64,000 nucleotides of DNA, taken from contig JAVDKL010000001.1 of NCBI GenBank assembly GCA_030849965.1, positions 3,330,554 through 3,394,553 on the forward strand, given 5' to 3'. Source of the DNA: Schauerella fraxinea (GTDB taxonomy: Bacteria; Pseudomonadota; Gammaproteobacteria; Burkholderiales; Burkholderiaceae_B). Positions 47,400 to 56,258 of the stretch are shown here, in pieces. A program made the position numbers and the translations under genes. The notes beneath the pieces were generated by a model. The model searched no databases and was not told where the DNA came from. It worked only from the letters and a program-made list of their open reading frames with translations. Every line of letters starts with the position of its first letter. Within the stretch, counting starts at the first letter, position 1.

Positions 47400-48617
47400 A
47401 TGAGCTTGCCGCTTGCCGGATTGAAAGTGCTGGATCTAACGCGTGCGCTTTCGGGGCCCTTCAGCACCATGACGCTGGGCGACTTGGGTGCCGAAGTCGT
47501 GAAGGTCGAACCCATGCCGGAAGGCGAAATGGTGCGGCAGTGGGGACCTTTCGATGAAGATATAAGTGTTTATTATCTTAGCGCCAACCGCAATAAAAAA
47601 GGGATCGGCATCGATTTCCGTCAGCCTGAAGGGCTTGCGCTATTGCGCCGGATGGCGCTGGATTGCGACATCGTGGTCGAGAACTTCAAGGTGGGTGCGA
47701 TGGAGAGCATGGGGTTGGGCTACGCCGAGCTGGCCGCGGAAAATCCCAAGCTGATCATGGCGTCGATCTCGGGATTCGGCAGCCGCGGCCCGGCGAAGGA
47801 GTGGGCGGGCTTCGATCAGATCGCGCAAGGTTATTCGGGTTTCATGAGTCTCACCGGCACACCGGAGTCCGGTCCCACGCGGGTGGGCACGGCAATCGGC
47901 GATCTGACGGCGGGGATGTGGCTGGTCATCGGCATTTTGTCGGCCGTGGTGCAGCGCCATCAAACCGGTGTGGGCCAGCACGTGGAAACGTCTTTATTGG
48001 CCGGGCTGATTGCGTTGCTCAGCGTGCAGGGTCAGCGCTATTTGAGCGTGGGTGAAATTCCACAGCCGGTGGGTAATGTGCACCCGGTGATCGCGCCGTA
48101 TGGCACGTTCGATACGGCAGACGGCCCACTGAATCTGGCACCTGCCACGCAGGCAATGTGGACGCGGTTGTGCGGCATCCTAGAGTTGTCGCATTTGACG
48201 TCGGATCCGCGCTTCGTGACGAACGCCGAGCGGATGCAGCATCGCCATGCGTTGAAGCTGGAATTGGAAGTAGCGCTCAAGCGCAAGACGCGCATGGAAT
48301 GGACGCCGATCATGATCGAGAACGGAATTCCGGCCGGCCCCATCAATAATCTTGCCGATGTGTTTGCGGACCCCCAGGTGCAAGCATGCGGATTGGTGCA
48401 GACCTTGCAGCATCCGATCCTGGGCGCGCTCAAGCAGGTTGGATTGCCGCTGGATCTTGCCGGCAAAGAAGCGGGTGAAGCGCAGCAGGCGCCACCGGTG
48501 TTCGGCCAGCATACCCGCGAGGTGCTTGAAAGCTTCGGTGTAAATGCCGAAGAGATCGATCGGCTAATGGCGCAGCGGGTGTTGTTCCAATCTGGTGAAG
48601 CGGTGGTGGCGTCATGA
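47400..48617 (+). CDS. CaiB/BaiF family CoA transferase
   Basis: This 405-residue class III CoA transferase begins MSLPLAGLKVLDLTRALSGPFSTM and has the catalytic Asp in WAGFDQIAQGYSGFMSLTG. GAGGAG precedes the ATG, which rules out the in-frame start eight codons upstream. Its stop overlaps the crotonase start (ATGA). It is clearly distinct in sequence from the CoA transferase at 41.3-42.5 kb though the gene module is the same. Confidence 0.94.
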   Translation: MSLPLAGLKVLDLTRALSGPFSTMTLGDLGAEVVKVEPMPEGEMVRQWGPFDEDISVYYLSANRNKKGIGIDFRQPEGLALLRRMALDCDIVVENFKVGAMESMGLGYAELAAENPKLIMASISGFGSRGPAKEWAGFDQIAQGYSGFMSLTGTPESGPTRVGTAIGDLTAGMWLVIGILSAVVQRHQTGVGQHVETSLLAGLIALLSVQGQRYLSVGEIPQPVGNVHPVIAPYGTFDTADGPLNLAPATQAMWTRLCGILELSHLTSDPRFVTNAERMQHRHALKLELEVALKRKTRMEWTPIMIENGIPAGPINNLADVFADPQVQACGLVQTLQHPILGALKQVGLPLDLAGKEAGEAQQAPPVFGQHTREVLESFGVNAEEIDRLMAQRVLFQSGEAVVAS

Positions 48618-49417
48618 GTGCATCCACGAGCACGCAAACCGATACGCCTATCGGCTCATCAAACGACGCGCCGCAACTCACCGTCAATGGCCGTGTTGCC
48701 ACGATCGCTTTACGCAAACCCGCCTACGCCAACCGGCTTAGCCCGCAGGATCTTAATGTGTTGCGGGCGCATCTCGAAACGGTCAACGCCGATACCCGCA
48801 TTCTGGTGCTGCGCTTCGTCTCCGAAGGAAAATACTTTTGCAGCGGTTACGACATCTCGTCGTTGGCCGCAGAGAGTGCGCCCAGTTCACTTTATTTTGG
48901 CGAGACCATCGATCTGATCGAGGCAGCTCGGCCTGTCACGATCGCAGCCATTCAAGGCGGCGTGTATGGCGGGGGTACCGATCTTTGCCTCGCGTGCGAT
49001 TTTCGCGTGGGTACGCCACAGGCCGATATGTTTATGCCGGCAACGCGATTAGGCCTGCATTTTTATCCAGGCGGCATGGTGCGTTATGTGACGCGGCTCG
49101 GTTTGAATGCGGCCAAGCGTCTGTTTTTAACCGCTGAGAAAATCGGTGCAGACGAGATGCTGCGTATCGGCATGCTGACCGAAATGGTTGAAGCCGATCA
49201 ACTGGATGCACGCGTTCAGGCGCTCACCGCACAGTTGGCGGACATGGCGCCGATCGCATTAGTGGGCGTCAAGCGTCAACTGAATCTGATCGCGCGCGGG
49301 ATCGTCGACGTTGCGGAGATCGAAGCATCGGTGCGGCAGTCGGAGCGCTCGCAAGACATGGTGGAAGGCGCGCGCGCCTGGAAGGAGAAGCGAAAACCCG
49401 ACTTTACGGGGCAATAG
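48614..49417 (+). CDS. Crotonase-family protein, atypical active site
   Basis: This 267-residue protein has the crotonase oxyanion segments YFCSGYDISSL and AIQGGVYGGGTDLCLACD. Where hydratases have PExxxG with a catalytic Glu it reads MPATRLGLHFYPGG, so that Glu is missing. It may be an isomerase, hydrolase or thioesterase rather than a hydratase. It is translationally coupled to the CoA transferase and followed 50 bases later by a Bug receptor gene. Confidence 0.88.
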   Translation: MSASTSTQTDTPIGSSNDAPQLTVNGRVATIALRKPAYANRLSPQDLNVLRAHLETVNADTRILVLRFVSEGKYFCSGYDISSLAAESAPSSLYFGETIDLIEAARPVTIAAIQGGVYGGGTDLCLACDFRVGTPQADMFMPATRLGLHFYPGGMVRYVTRLGLNAAKRLFLTAEKIGADEMLRIGMLTEMVEADQLDARVQALTAQLADMAPIALVGVKRQLNLIARGIVDVAEIEASVRQSERSQDMVEGARAWKEKRKPDFTGQ

Positions 49418-49467
49418 CAGCGCAACCGTCAACGTATTGACGGCATAAAAAACGAGGAGACAACAAC

Positions 49468-50445
49468 ATGCATATTCACAATGCAATAAGCGCCACAGCC
49501 ATCGTGCTGATCGGCGCGCTCGCAGGCGCGAGCACGGCAGTACATGCAGCAGCACCTTATCCGGCCAAGGCGATCACGTTGGTGATCGGCTTCCCTCCCG
49601 GCGGCGGGGCCGACCAAGTGGGTCGGGTGTATGCCAACAGCCTTTCAAAAGTGTTGGGTCAGCCGGTGGTGGTGGAGAATCGTCCCGGTGCAGGATCGAC
49701 GATCGGCGCCAGCTATGCGGCGCGCGCCACGCCGGATGGCTACACCATCTATCTCGGCAATTCCAGCGTGATGGGTAGCGATGGCGCGCTCTACAAGGTG
49801 GATTACACCCCGGCCGATTTCATTCCCGTCGCGCAACTCACCACCGGCCCGCTGGTGTTGATCGCCAATGCCGGCTCGGGTTTGAAGAGCGTAAAAGATG
49901 TGCTGGAGCGCGCGCGCAGCCAACCTGGAAAGCTGAATGTGGCGTCTTCCGGTAACGGCGTGGTCACGCACTTTGCCGCAGTGGAGTTCATGCAATTGAC
50001 GGGCGCCAAGCTCATGCATATTCCATTCAAGGGCGGTGCTGCGGCCACGCAGTCAGTGGCGGCAGGCGACACCGATATTTCGTTTGCCACGGCGCCGTCG
50101 GCCCGCACGGCAATCGATACGGGCAAAGCGATCGGGCTGGCGGTGACGTCGGGCAAGCCTTCGCCCTTGTTGCCTTATCCACCCATCGCCGAGACGGTAC
50201 CGGGCTATGACCTGTCGAACTGGTGGGGCATCTTTGCGCCGAAGGGCACGCCGCAGCCGGTCGTACAGAAATTGTTCGAGGCCACCAATGAAGCGTTGAA
50301 GCAGCCCGGCGTGCAGCAAGGGATGGAGACGGGATACGAGCAGGTGACCCCGTCCACATCGCAAGCTGCGTTCGCTACCTTCGCGCGTGAGGAAGGCGAC
50401 AAAGGGTTGCGGTTGGCGAAGCAGAGCGAATCGACGGCCAATTGA
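49468..50445 (+). CDS. Bug/TctC-family substrate-binding protein
   Basis: This 325-residue receptor has a Sec signal (cleavage near VHAAAP, about residue 29), then YPAKAITLVIGFPPGGGADQVGR and VENRPGAGSTIGASYAARATPDGYTIY. It is last in the CoA transferase-crotonase-Bug operon and likely binds that pathway's acid in the periplasm. GAGGAG supports the start. No membrane partner genes are nearby. Confidence 0.93.
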   Translation: MHIHNAISATAIVLIGALAGASTAVHAAAPYPAKAITLVIGFPPGGGADQVGRVYANSLSKVLGQPVVVENRPGAGSTIGASYAARATPDGYTIYLGNSSVMGSDGALYKVDYTPADFIPVAQLTTGPLVLIANAGSGLKSVKDVLERARSQPGKLNVASSGNGVVTHFAAVEFMQLTGAKLMHIPFKGGAAATQSVAAGDTDISFATAPSARTAIDTGKAIGLAVTSGKPSPLLPYPPIAETVPGYDLSNWWGIFAPKGTPQPVVQKLFEATNEALKQPGVQQGMETGYEQVTPSTSQAAFATFAREEGDKGLRLAKQSESTAN

Positions 50446-50509
50446 GGCACGGCGCGACGTACCGGTGCATGCGTGTTTCAGGCTTGCACCGACATCGCCG
50501 CCATGCCGA

Positions 50510-51796
50510 TCAAACGCGGGGGCAGGTCGCGCCCCGCGTCAACGCATTCAACGCGTCGTCGCTCATCTCCAGGCTCACGGCAGCCATGGCGCAGGTCACC
50601 GCCAATGCACTACGCAATTCGCTTTCGCGAATGATCTCAGGCAGGTCCTGGCGCGAAAGGATGTGCTGCACGCGGGATTGCGGTTTGTCGAAACCCGCAA
50701 CCAGACGCAGCGCGGGAATGCCGTGCTTGGCGAAGTTGGCATGATCCGAGTTGGGCATGAACGGCAGCCAGTGAGACACAGGCACACCTGCTTCTTTTGC
50801 CGTGCGATCGACGATCTCGGCCAACGCCGGATACTCGCTAATGAGCGCACACAGCGAGTCATCGCCGGCGACGGTGTCGAGATTGATGTTCAGTTTCAAC
50901 GCCGCGCGCTCAGGTGGCGCCATGTCAGCAAGGTATCGCGCCGAGCCCGCCAAGGCCCATTCCTCTGCAGTAAAGAAACAGACGCGTAATCCCGGGGTGT
51001 CCGGGCCAACGTGCGGCGCCAGAATGCGCGCCGCGGCGAGAGCTACAGCGACGCCGGTGGCATTGTCCAGTGCACTGGTGCCAAGATCATGTCCATCCAG
51101 ATGCGCGCTGATGACGATACGGCTGTCGCGGCCGCCCGGCAGATCGAGGATGCCGACCGGCGCCATCGAGTCGCGCCGTTCTTCACCCAATATCGTCAGC
51201 CGCACCTGCGCATTGGGCTGTGCCGAAAGTGCCAACGCCCCTTCCTGATCGATGTATGCGGCTGGAATGCCGGCGCCGTCGCGGGGACGGCCCGATGAAC
51301 CCGAAAGCGGGCCCGCACCAGGGATGGCATTGGCGATCAAGAAGGCCGCGGCGCCATACTTCACCGCCAAATCGTATTTGCGGCGACGATGCATATGCGT
51401 TTGAGCGAAGGGATACTCGTGCCGCACCAGCACGATCTTTCCTCGCACTGCGTCGCCGGCCCGCTCGAAGTCTTCCGAACGGCCCGCACCCAGGTCGAGG
51501 ATCGTGCCTTCGAGTCCTGCGTCATTCGTCGACGCGGATCGCAACAACGGCACACAGTCCAATTCGACCGGTGCGTTACCCAATAGCGTCAACGTCGCGG
51601 CAACCGAGCGCCAGCCATCGTAGGGCACGGACATCACGCGCACATCTGGCCCGATCTCGCGCAGACGTCCCACTACCCATTCCATTGCCGCCACATCCTG
51701 GCCGCTGCCGGACAGGCGCCCGCCGAACGCGCAGATCTTCTGAAAATCGCTCATCAAGGCCGCATCGTCGGCGGCCGCTTGTTGCCATGGTGTCAT
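50510..51796 (-). CDS. M28 family zinc metallopeptidase
   Basis: This 428-residue protein has a PA-domain-like insert (about residues 110-190). The M28 zinc site follows: SAHLDGHDLGTSALDNATG (His and Asp ligands), the catalytic Glu pair in FFTAEEWALAGS, an Asp in NLDTVAGDDS, and a distal His in NSDHANFAKHGIPALR. There is no signal peptide, so it is likely cytoplasmic. It follows a Bug gene by 57 bases on the same strand, suggesting that it hydrolyses an imported peptide or amide. GGAG lies seven bases before ATG 51796. Confidence 0.92.
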   Translation of the reverse strand: MTPWQQAAADDAALMSDFQKICAFGGRLSGSGQDVAAMEWVVGRLREIGPDVRVMSVPYDGWRSVAATLTLLGNAPVELDCVPLLRSASTNDAGLEGTILDLGAGRSEDFERAGDAVRGKIVLVRHEYPFAQTHMHRRRKYDLAVKYGAAAFLIANAIPGAGPLSGSSGRPRDGAGIPAAYIDQEGALALSAQPNAQVRLTILGEERRDSMAPVGILDLPGGRDSRIVISAHLDGHDLGTSALDNATGVAVALAAARILAPHVGPDTPGLRVCFFTAEEWALAGSARYLADMAPPERAALKLNINLDTVAGDDSLCALISEYPALAEIVDRTAKEAGVPVSHWLPFMPNSDHANFAKHGIPALRLVAGFDKPQSRVQHILSRQDLPEIIRESELRSALAVTCAMAAVSLEMSDDALNALTRGATCPRV

Positions 51797-51853
51797 CGAT
51801 GTCTCCAGCTTGTGCGCTGCGCGCACCCGTCGCAGCGCGGGTTGCGACAGGTG

Positions 51854-52831
51854 TTATTCGAATGTGATATTGCCGCGTTGCACGACTTCGGCCCAGCGTG
51901 CGAAGTCCTGATCCAGCAGCGTCTGCAAGGCCGCTGCGCTGGTGTCGGGCGGCAGGCTCATGCCCACGCTGGACAGGCGCTGTTTGACGGGTTCGGACTG
52001 CATGACTTTCGTCATGGCAGCGCTGATCTTGTCTTGCACCGCTTTGGGGGTGCCTGCGGGCGCGACCAGGCCCCACCAGCTTTGCACGGTAAGGCCTGGA
52101 TAGCCCAGCTCCTGGAACGTGGGAACATCCGGCGTATCGGGATGACGCGCGGGCGACGACACGGCAAGCGGCTTGATTTTCCCGCCTTGATAGAGCGCGA
52201 CCGCCGTAGGCATCGTGGTGAAGCTGGTCTGGATCTGACCGCCTGCGAGATCGTTCACCGAGGCCGACGCGCCCTTGTACGGAATATGAACCAACCGGGT
52301 CTTGGTGGTTTGCATGAAGAGTTCGGCCATCAGATGCGTCAGCGAGCCATTGCCACCGGACCCGATCGAAATCGACGCTGGCTTGGCCGCGGCGGCTTTG
52401 ATCAGGGCGTTGACATCTTGCGCCTCAAACGCCGGGTTGACGAAGAGGTACATGGGCGAGAGCCCGAGCAATGTGAGGGGGGCGAAGTCGCGGCGGGCGT
52501 CATACTTCACGCGGTCTTTGTACAGCGCAGGTACGATCGTGAAGGGCACATCGGCCAACAAGAGCGTATAGCCGTCCGGCGCTTCGTTGGCCACATATGC
52601 CGTGCCGATCATCGAGCCTGCACCGCTGCGGTTTTCCACCACCACCGATGCACCCAACGCAGCGCTCAATTGATCGCTGATCGCACGTGCCACCACATCG
52701 GAGCTCCCGCCTGCCGCATACGGCACGACAAGTTTGATGGGCTTATCGGGATAGGCCGCAGCCACTGAACTGGCTGCGGCAAGCCCGTTGAGCAGCGCGA
52801 CGGCGCCAAAGATTTTTTTCCACTTGATCAT
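51854..52831 (-). CDS. Bug/TctC-family substrate-binding protein
   Basis: This 325-residue receptor has a Sec signal (about residues 1-26, ending SSVAAA), then YPDKPIKLVVPYAAGGSSDVVAR and VENRSGAGSMIGTAYVANEAPDGYTLL. It lies between a LysR gene and the M28 peptidase gene, all on the minus strand, and may be co-transcribed with them. It is the fourth Bug receptor in the window. Confidence 0.93.
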   Translation of the reverse strand: MIKWKKIFGAVALLNGLAAASSVAAAYPDKPIKLVVPYAAGGSSDVVARAISDQLSAALGASVVVENRSGAGSMIGTAYVANEAPDGYTLLLADVPFTIVPALYKDRVKYDARRDFAPLTLLGLSPMYLFVNPAFEAQDVNALIKAAAAKPASISIGSGGNGSLTHLMAELFMQTTKTRLVHIPYKGASASVNDLAGGQIQTSFTTMPTAVALYQGGKIKPLAVSSPARHPDTPDVPTFQELGYPGLTVQSWWGLVAPAGTPKAVQDKISAAMTKVMQSEPVKQRLSSVGMSLPPDTSAAALQTLLDQDFARWAEVVQRGNITFE

Positions 52832-52913
52832 GATGAGTTCGGCTCATTCGTAGATGACAGCCTTGCATTCTGAGCAAGCGGTACACACTGCGCAAAGGAT
52901 GTATGTGCATGGG

Positions 52914-53837
52914 CTATTCCATTGCGGCATAGTCCCGTGTCTTGGCATCCAGTGACCGCGCCTCGTCGATCACCCAATCGCAAAAAGCCTGGCAATACGG
53001 CCCGCCCACATTGGGTCGCGGCTGCATCAGGTAATAGCCGTAGCGGCCCTCGACGGATTCGCCGAAGGGGCGCGTCAGCTCGCCGGATTCCAGGTGTCCC
53101 AGCACCATGCTGATCGGCATGATGGCTGCGCCCAGGCCATTGAGCACGGCAGGCAGCAGGATGGAAAAGCCTTCGTATTCGGACGCCGTGGCTGCCGGCC
53201 CGCGCCAGAGCGGCACCACATCCGCCTTCCACTCATCCCAGCCATAGCCGCGCTGGTCGCGTTTGAGCAACGGCAACCGATCCAGATCTTCGAGCGATGT
53301 GACGGGGCAACGTGCCAGGAGGGCAGGCGCGGCCACGAGTGTCATTTCGCGTCCTAGCAGATACGACGCGCTCATTCCCGACACGTGACCGGTATGCAGC
53401 TGGATCTCGGCATCGAATCGCTCGGCACGCTCGCGGCCATGCAATAGCCGCGGGCGGATGTTGACGCGTATCTCTGGATGCGCGGCAAAGAATTTACCCA
53501 GGCGAGGCAGCAGAAAGAACTGCGCGAAAGACGGCGACACTGCAATGTTCAGCGCCACGCGCGATGCGGGGTGCGCCACCAAGGCATCCGCCTCGTCGAT
53601 CAGACGTACGCCGGCGCTGACGCGTTCCAGGTACAACGCACCGGCGTAGCTCAGCCTCAGCCCGGTAGGCAACCGCTTGAACAACGCCGTGCCCAGTCGG
53701 TCTTCCAGTGCGCCGACGTGCTTGCTGACTGCGCTTTGCGAAACGTTCAATACCTCGGCTGCACGGCTGAAGTTCAATGTTTCAGCGGCCACCAGAAATA
53801 TTCGGAGCGACGATAAAGAATTGCGTGTGCCTTTCAT
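52914..53837 (-). CDS. LysR-family transcriptional regulator (GcvA-like)
   Basis: This 307-residue regulator has a helix-turn-helix (LNFSRAAEVLNVSQSAVSKHVGALEDRLG) and a GcvA-like effector domain. It heads the LysR-Bug-M28 series on the minus strand and is divergent from gntP across 197 bases, so either side could be its target. No clear LysR dyad was found in the intergenic region. Confidence 0.92.
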   Translation of the reverse strand: MKGTRNSLSSLRIFLVAAETLNFSRAAEVLNVSQSAVSKHVGALEDRLGTALFKRLPTGLRLSYAGALYLERVSAGVRLIDEADALVAHPASRVALNIAVSPSFAQFFLLPRLGKFFAAHPEIRVNIRPRLLHGRERAERFDAEIQLHTGHVSGMSASYLLGREMTLVAAPALLARCPVTSLEDLDRLPLLKRDQRGYGWDEWKADVVPLWRGPAATASEYEGFSILLPAVLNGLGAAIMPISMVLGHLESGELTRPFGESVEGRYGYYLMQPRPNVGGPYCQAFCDWVIDEARSLDAKTRDYAAME

Positions 53838-54034
53838 GGCTTTTGAAGAGAAAAGTCGAAGGAGGTCAATGGACGAGTGTAAGACCTCGCAACGCCAGGG
53901 GAAGCGCGCTATTCAGCGCACCGTAAGCCGCTGAGCCGGCTCGCGCGCATTCGACGCTAGAATTGCCGAGTGTCGGGTTTCCATGGCCACGGGGTACCAG
54001 ATTCACGACGCCTCGTTTGCTTTCCAAGTCAGCC

Positions 54035-55423
54035 ATGTCTTCGTTTGATATTCAGTTGCTCGTCACCGCATTGGTGAGCGTGCTGGTGCTCGTTGCACTG
54101 ATCGTTTCGCGCATTCGCATGCATCCGCTGCTGGCACTATTGATCGTGTCGATCGGCGGGGGTATCGCAACGGGGATGGCCCCCACTGACATCGCCAAAA
54201 ACCTCACCGATGGCGCTGGCAAGACGTTAGGCGCGGTTGGCGTGGTGATTGCACTCGGCGCGATGCTCGGCAAGATCCTGGCCGATTCGGGCACGACCGA
54301 GCGGTTGGCGAGCGCTATTCTGCGCCACACGTCGGATCGCATGATCCCTTGGGCGATGACGCTGGTGGCGTTCGTCGTTGGCATTCCGATGTTTTTTGAA
54401 GTGGGCTTGGTCGTGATGTTGCCGCTGATTTTCAGCGTGGCGCGCAAGCTTGAAAGCCGTGAACATTTCAAGGGCTCGGCGTATGTGTACGTGGGCGTGC
54501 CGGTGATCGCCGCACTCGCTGCGATGCATGGCATGGTGCCGCCGCATCCGGGTCCGCTCACCGCGATTGCCACCTTAAAGACCACGGTAGGTCCCACGAT
54601 GATCTATGGTTTCATCGCCGCGCTGCCGGCGATGATTTTGGGTGGACCGCTGTATGGCGCGTTTCTCGCGCCGCGCATGACGACGCGTCCCGACCAGGCG
54701 CTGATCGACCAGTTCACCACCGCTGAAGAGAAGGCCGCCGGCCACAATCCGCCGGGCGTGGGCCTTGGCGTGCTGGCCGCGTTGTTGCCGGCGCTGTTGA
54801 TGCTTGTGCATGCCGTGGCCGAGATGGTGCTACCCAAGACATCGAGTCTGATGCACGTGGCGGCATTCCTGGGCAATCCACTGGTGGCGATGTTGCTCGG
54901 CGTGCTGTTCGCGGCGATCACGCTGGTTTACATGCGCGGCAACAACGCCGACAAGCTGCGCGAGTCGTTGGGCCAAAGTCTGAAGCCGGTGGCCGGCATC
55001 ATGCTCATCATTGCCGGCGGGGGCGCGTTTCAGCAGGTGCTCACAAGCGCCAAAGTGGGCGATGCGATTGTGCACCTCACGCATCAGTTCGCCTTCCCGC
55101 CGTTGATCCTGGGTTGGCTGATTGCGATGCTGCTGTCGGTGTCGACCGGCTCGGCCACGGTGGGCATCGTGGGCGCCGCGGGGTTGCTGGCGCCGCTGGC
55201 CGGTACCGACCCCAACTTGAACCTGCCGCTGCTCGCGCTATCGATCGGCTGCGGATCGCTCTTCTTCAACTACGCGAATCACGCCGGGTTCTGGATGGTG
55301 AAGGAGTCCTTCGGCATGACCATGGGCGAAGCCACCAAGACGATTTCGGTGGTGCAATCCATCGTGTCGGTCGTGGGGTTGCTGATGGTGTTGCTGTTCA
55401 ACATGCTGCCGGCGTTCGGTTGA
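54035..55423 (+). CDS. GntP family gluconate/organic acid:H+ symporter
   Basis: This 462-residue protein has about 12 membrane helices and GntP family signatures (IASRIRMHPLLALL-type N terminus, GTTERLASAIL, MVPPHPGPLTA and the C-terminal GFWMVKESFGMTMGEATKT). It takes up gluconate or related sugar acids with protons. The start MSSFDIQ at 54035 gives the usual short N terminus; the upstream in-frame extension lacks a ribosome-binding site. No gluconate kinase is nearby. Confidence 0.93.
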   Translation: MSSFDIQLLVTALVSVLVLVALIVSRIRMHPLLALLIVSIGGGIATGMAPTDIAKNLTDGAGKTLGAVGVVIALGAMLGKILADSGTTERLASAILRHTSDRMIPWAMTLVAFVVGIPMFFEVGLVVMLPLIFSVARKLESREHFKGSAYVYVGVPVIAALAAMHGMVPPHPGPLTAIATLKTTVGPTMIYGFIAALPAMILGGPLYGAFLAPRMTTRPDQALIDQFTTAEEKAAGHNPPGVGLGVLAALLPALLMLVHAVAEMVLPKTSSLMHVAAFLGNPLVAMLLGVLFAAITLVYMRGNNADKLRESLGQSLKPVAGIMLIIAGGGAFQQVLTSAKVGDAIVHLTHQFAFPPLILGWLIAMLLSVSTGSATVGIVGAAGLLAPLAGTDPNLNLPLLALSIGCGSLFFNYANHAGFWMVKESFGMTMGEATKTISVVQSIVSVVGLLMVLLFNMLPAFG

Positions 55424-55446
55424 GGGGGCGGCCTTTCAGCCCCCCC
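55424..55446. terminator. Hairpin between convergent gntP and ycaC-like genes
   Basis: GGGGGC (55424-55429) pairs with GCCCCC (55439-55444) immediately after the gntP stop. No T run follows on either strand, so it is a weak terminator or 3'-end protector for the two converging genes. Confidence 0.4.
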
Positions 55447-55454
55447 GTGCTCAT

Positions 55455-56081
55455 TTACTTGCCGGCCGTCAGCGTTTCGTAGCTCGTGAACAGATTCCGA
55501 TAATCGGGAATGTGATTCGAGAACAAGGTGCCCAGACCTTCCACATCATTGCGCCAGTCACGGTGCAGTTCGCACGCCGCGCCAAACCACGTCATCAATT
55601 GCGCACCGGCGTCCGTCATGCGGCGCCACGCGGCTTCGCGCGTCATTTCGTTGAAGGTGCCTGAGGCATCGGTAATCACGAACACGTCGAAGCCTTCGGC
55701 GATCGCCGACAGGGCCGGAAACGCCACGCACACTTCGGTCACGACGCCTGCAATGATCAACTGTTTCTTGCCGGTGGCCTTGATGGCTTTGACGAAGTCT
55801 TCGTTGTCCCATGCGTTGATCTGGCCGGGGCGGGCAATGTAGGGTGCGTCGGGAAATTGTGCTTTGAGCTCCGGCACGAGCGGGCCGTTGGGGCCGGATT
55901 CGAAGCTCGTGGTGAGAATCGTCGGCAGCTTGAAGTAGGTGGCCATGTCGGCCAGAGCGAGCACGTTGTTCTTGAACTTGTCGGGATCGATGTCGCGCAC
56001 CAGCGAGAGCAAGCCAGCTTGGTGATCTACCAGCAGAACGACGGCGTTGTCTTTGTCGAGGCGGTTGTAGGCGTAGGTCAT
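55455..56081 (-). CDS. Isochorismatase-like cysteine hydrolase (YcaC-like)
   Basis: This 208-residue protein is the same length as E. coli YcaC. The triad is visible: Asp in VLLVDHQAGLL, a Lys in the FVKAIKATGKKQLII region and Cys in GVVTEVCVAFPAL. The physiological substrate of YcaC is unknown; relatives hydrolyse amides or isochorismate. It is divergent from a LysR gene that probably controls it. Confidence 0.92.
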   Translation of the reverse strand: MTYAYNRLDKDNAVVLLVDHQAGLLSLVRDIDPDKFKNNVLALADMATYFKLPTILTTSFESGPNGPLVPELKAQFPDAPYIARPGQINAWDNEDFVKAIKATGKKQLIIAGVVTEVCVAFPALSAIAEGFDVFVITDASGTFNEMTREAAWRRMTDAGAQLMTWFGAACELHRDWRNDVEGLGTLFSNHIPDYRNLFTSYETLTAGK

Positions 56082-56156
56082 GGGGTTCTCGCTTGAAGTG
56101 AATGATGGATTGATGATTGGCGATTCGGTACTGCAGGAGTGCGGTGTTGCTGTTGT

Positions 56157-56174
56157 CGGAACCGATGTGTTCCG
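56157..56174. promoter_or_regulatory. Candidate operator between ycaC-like gene and lysR
   Basis: CGGAAC-CGATGT-GTTCCG is a perfect dyad near the middle of the 177-base divergent gap. It is a reasonable binding site for the adjacent LysR regulator, though arms plus spacer (18 bases) are slightly longer than the classic 15-base LysR box. Confidence 0.4.
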
Positions 56175-56258
56175 TCCATGTGTTGAACTATAAAACTGGA
56201 ACGATGGGGCCGGTAGTAGGTAGAATTTGCCATCAGCGTCCTATTTGAAGAACGATCA

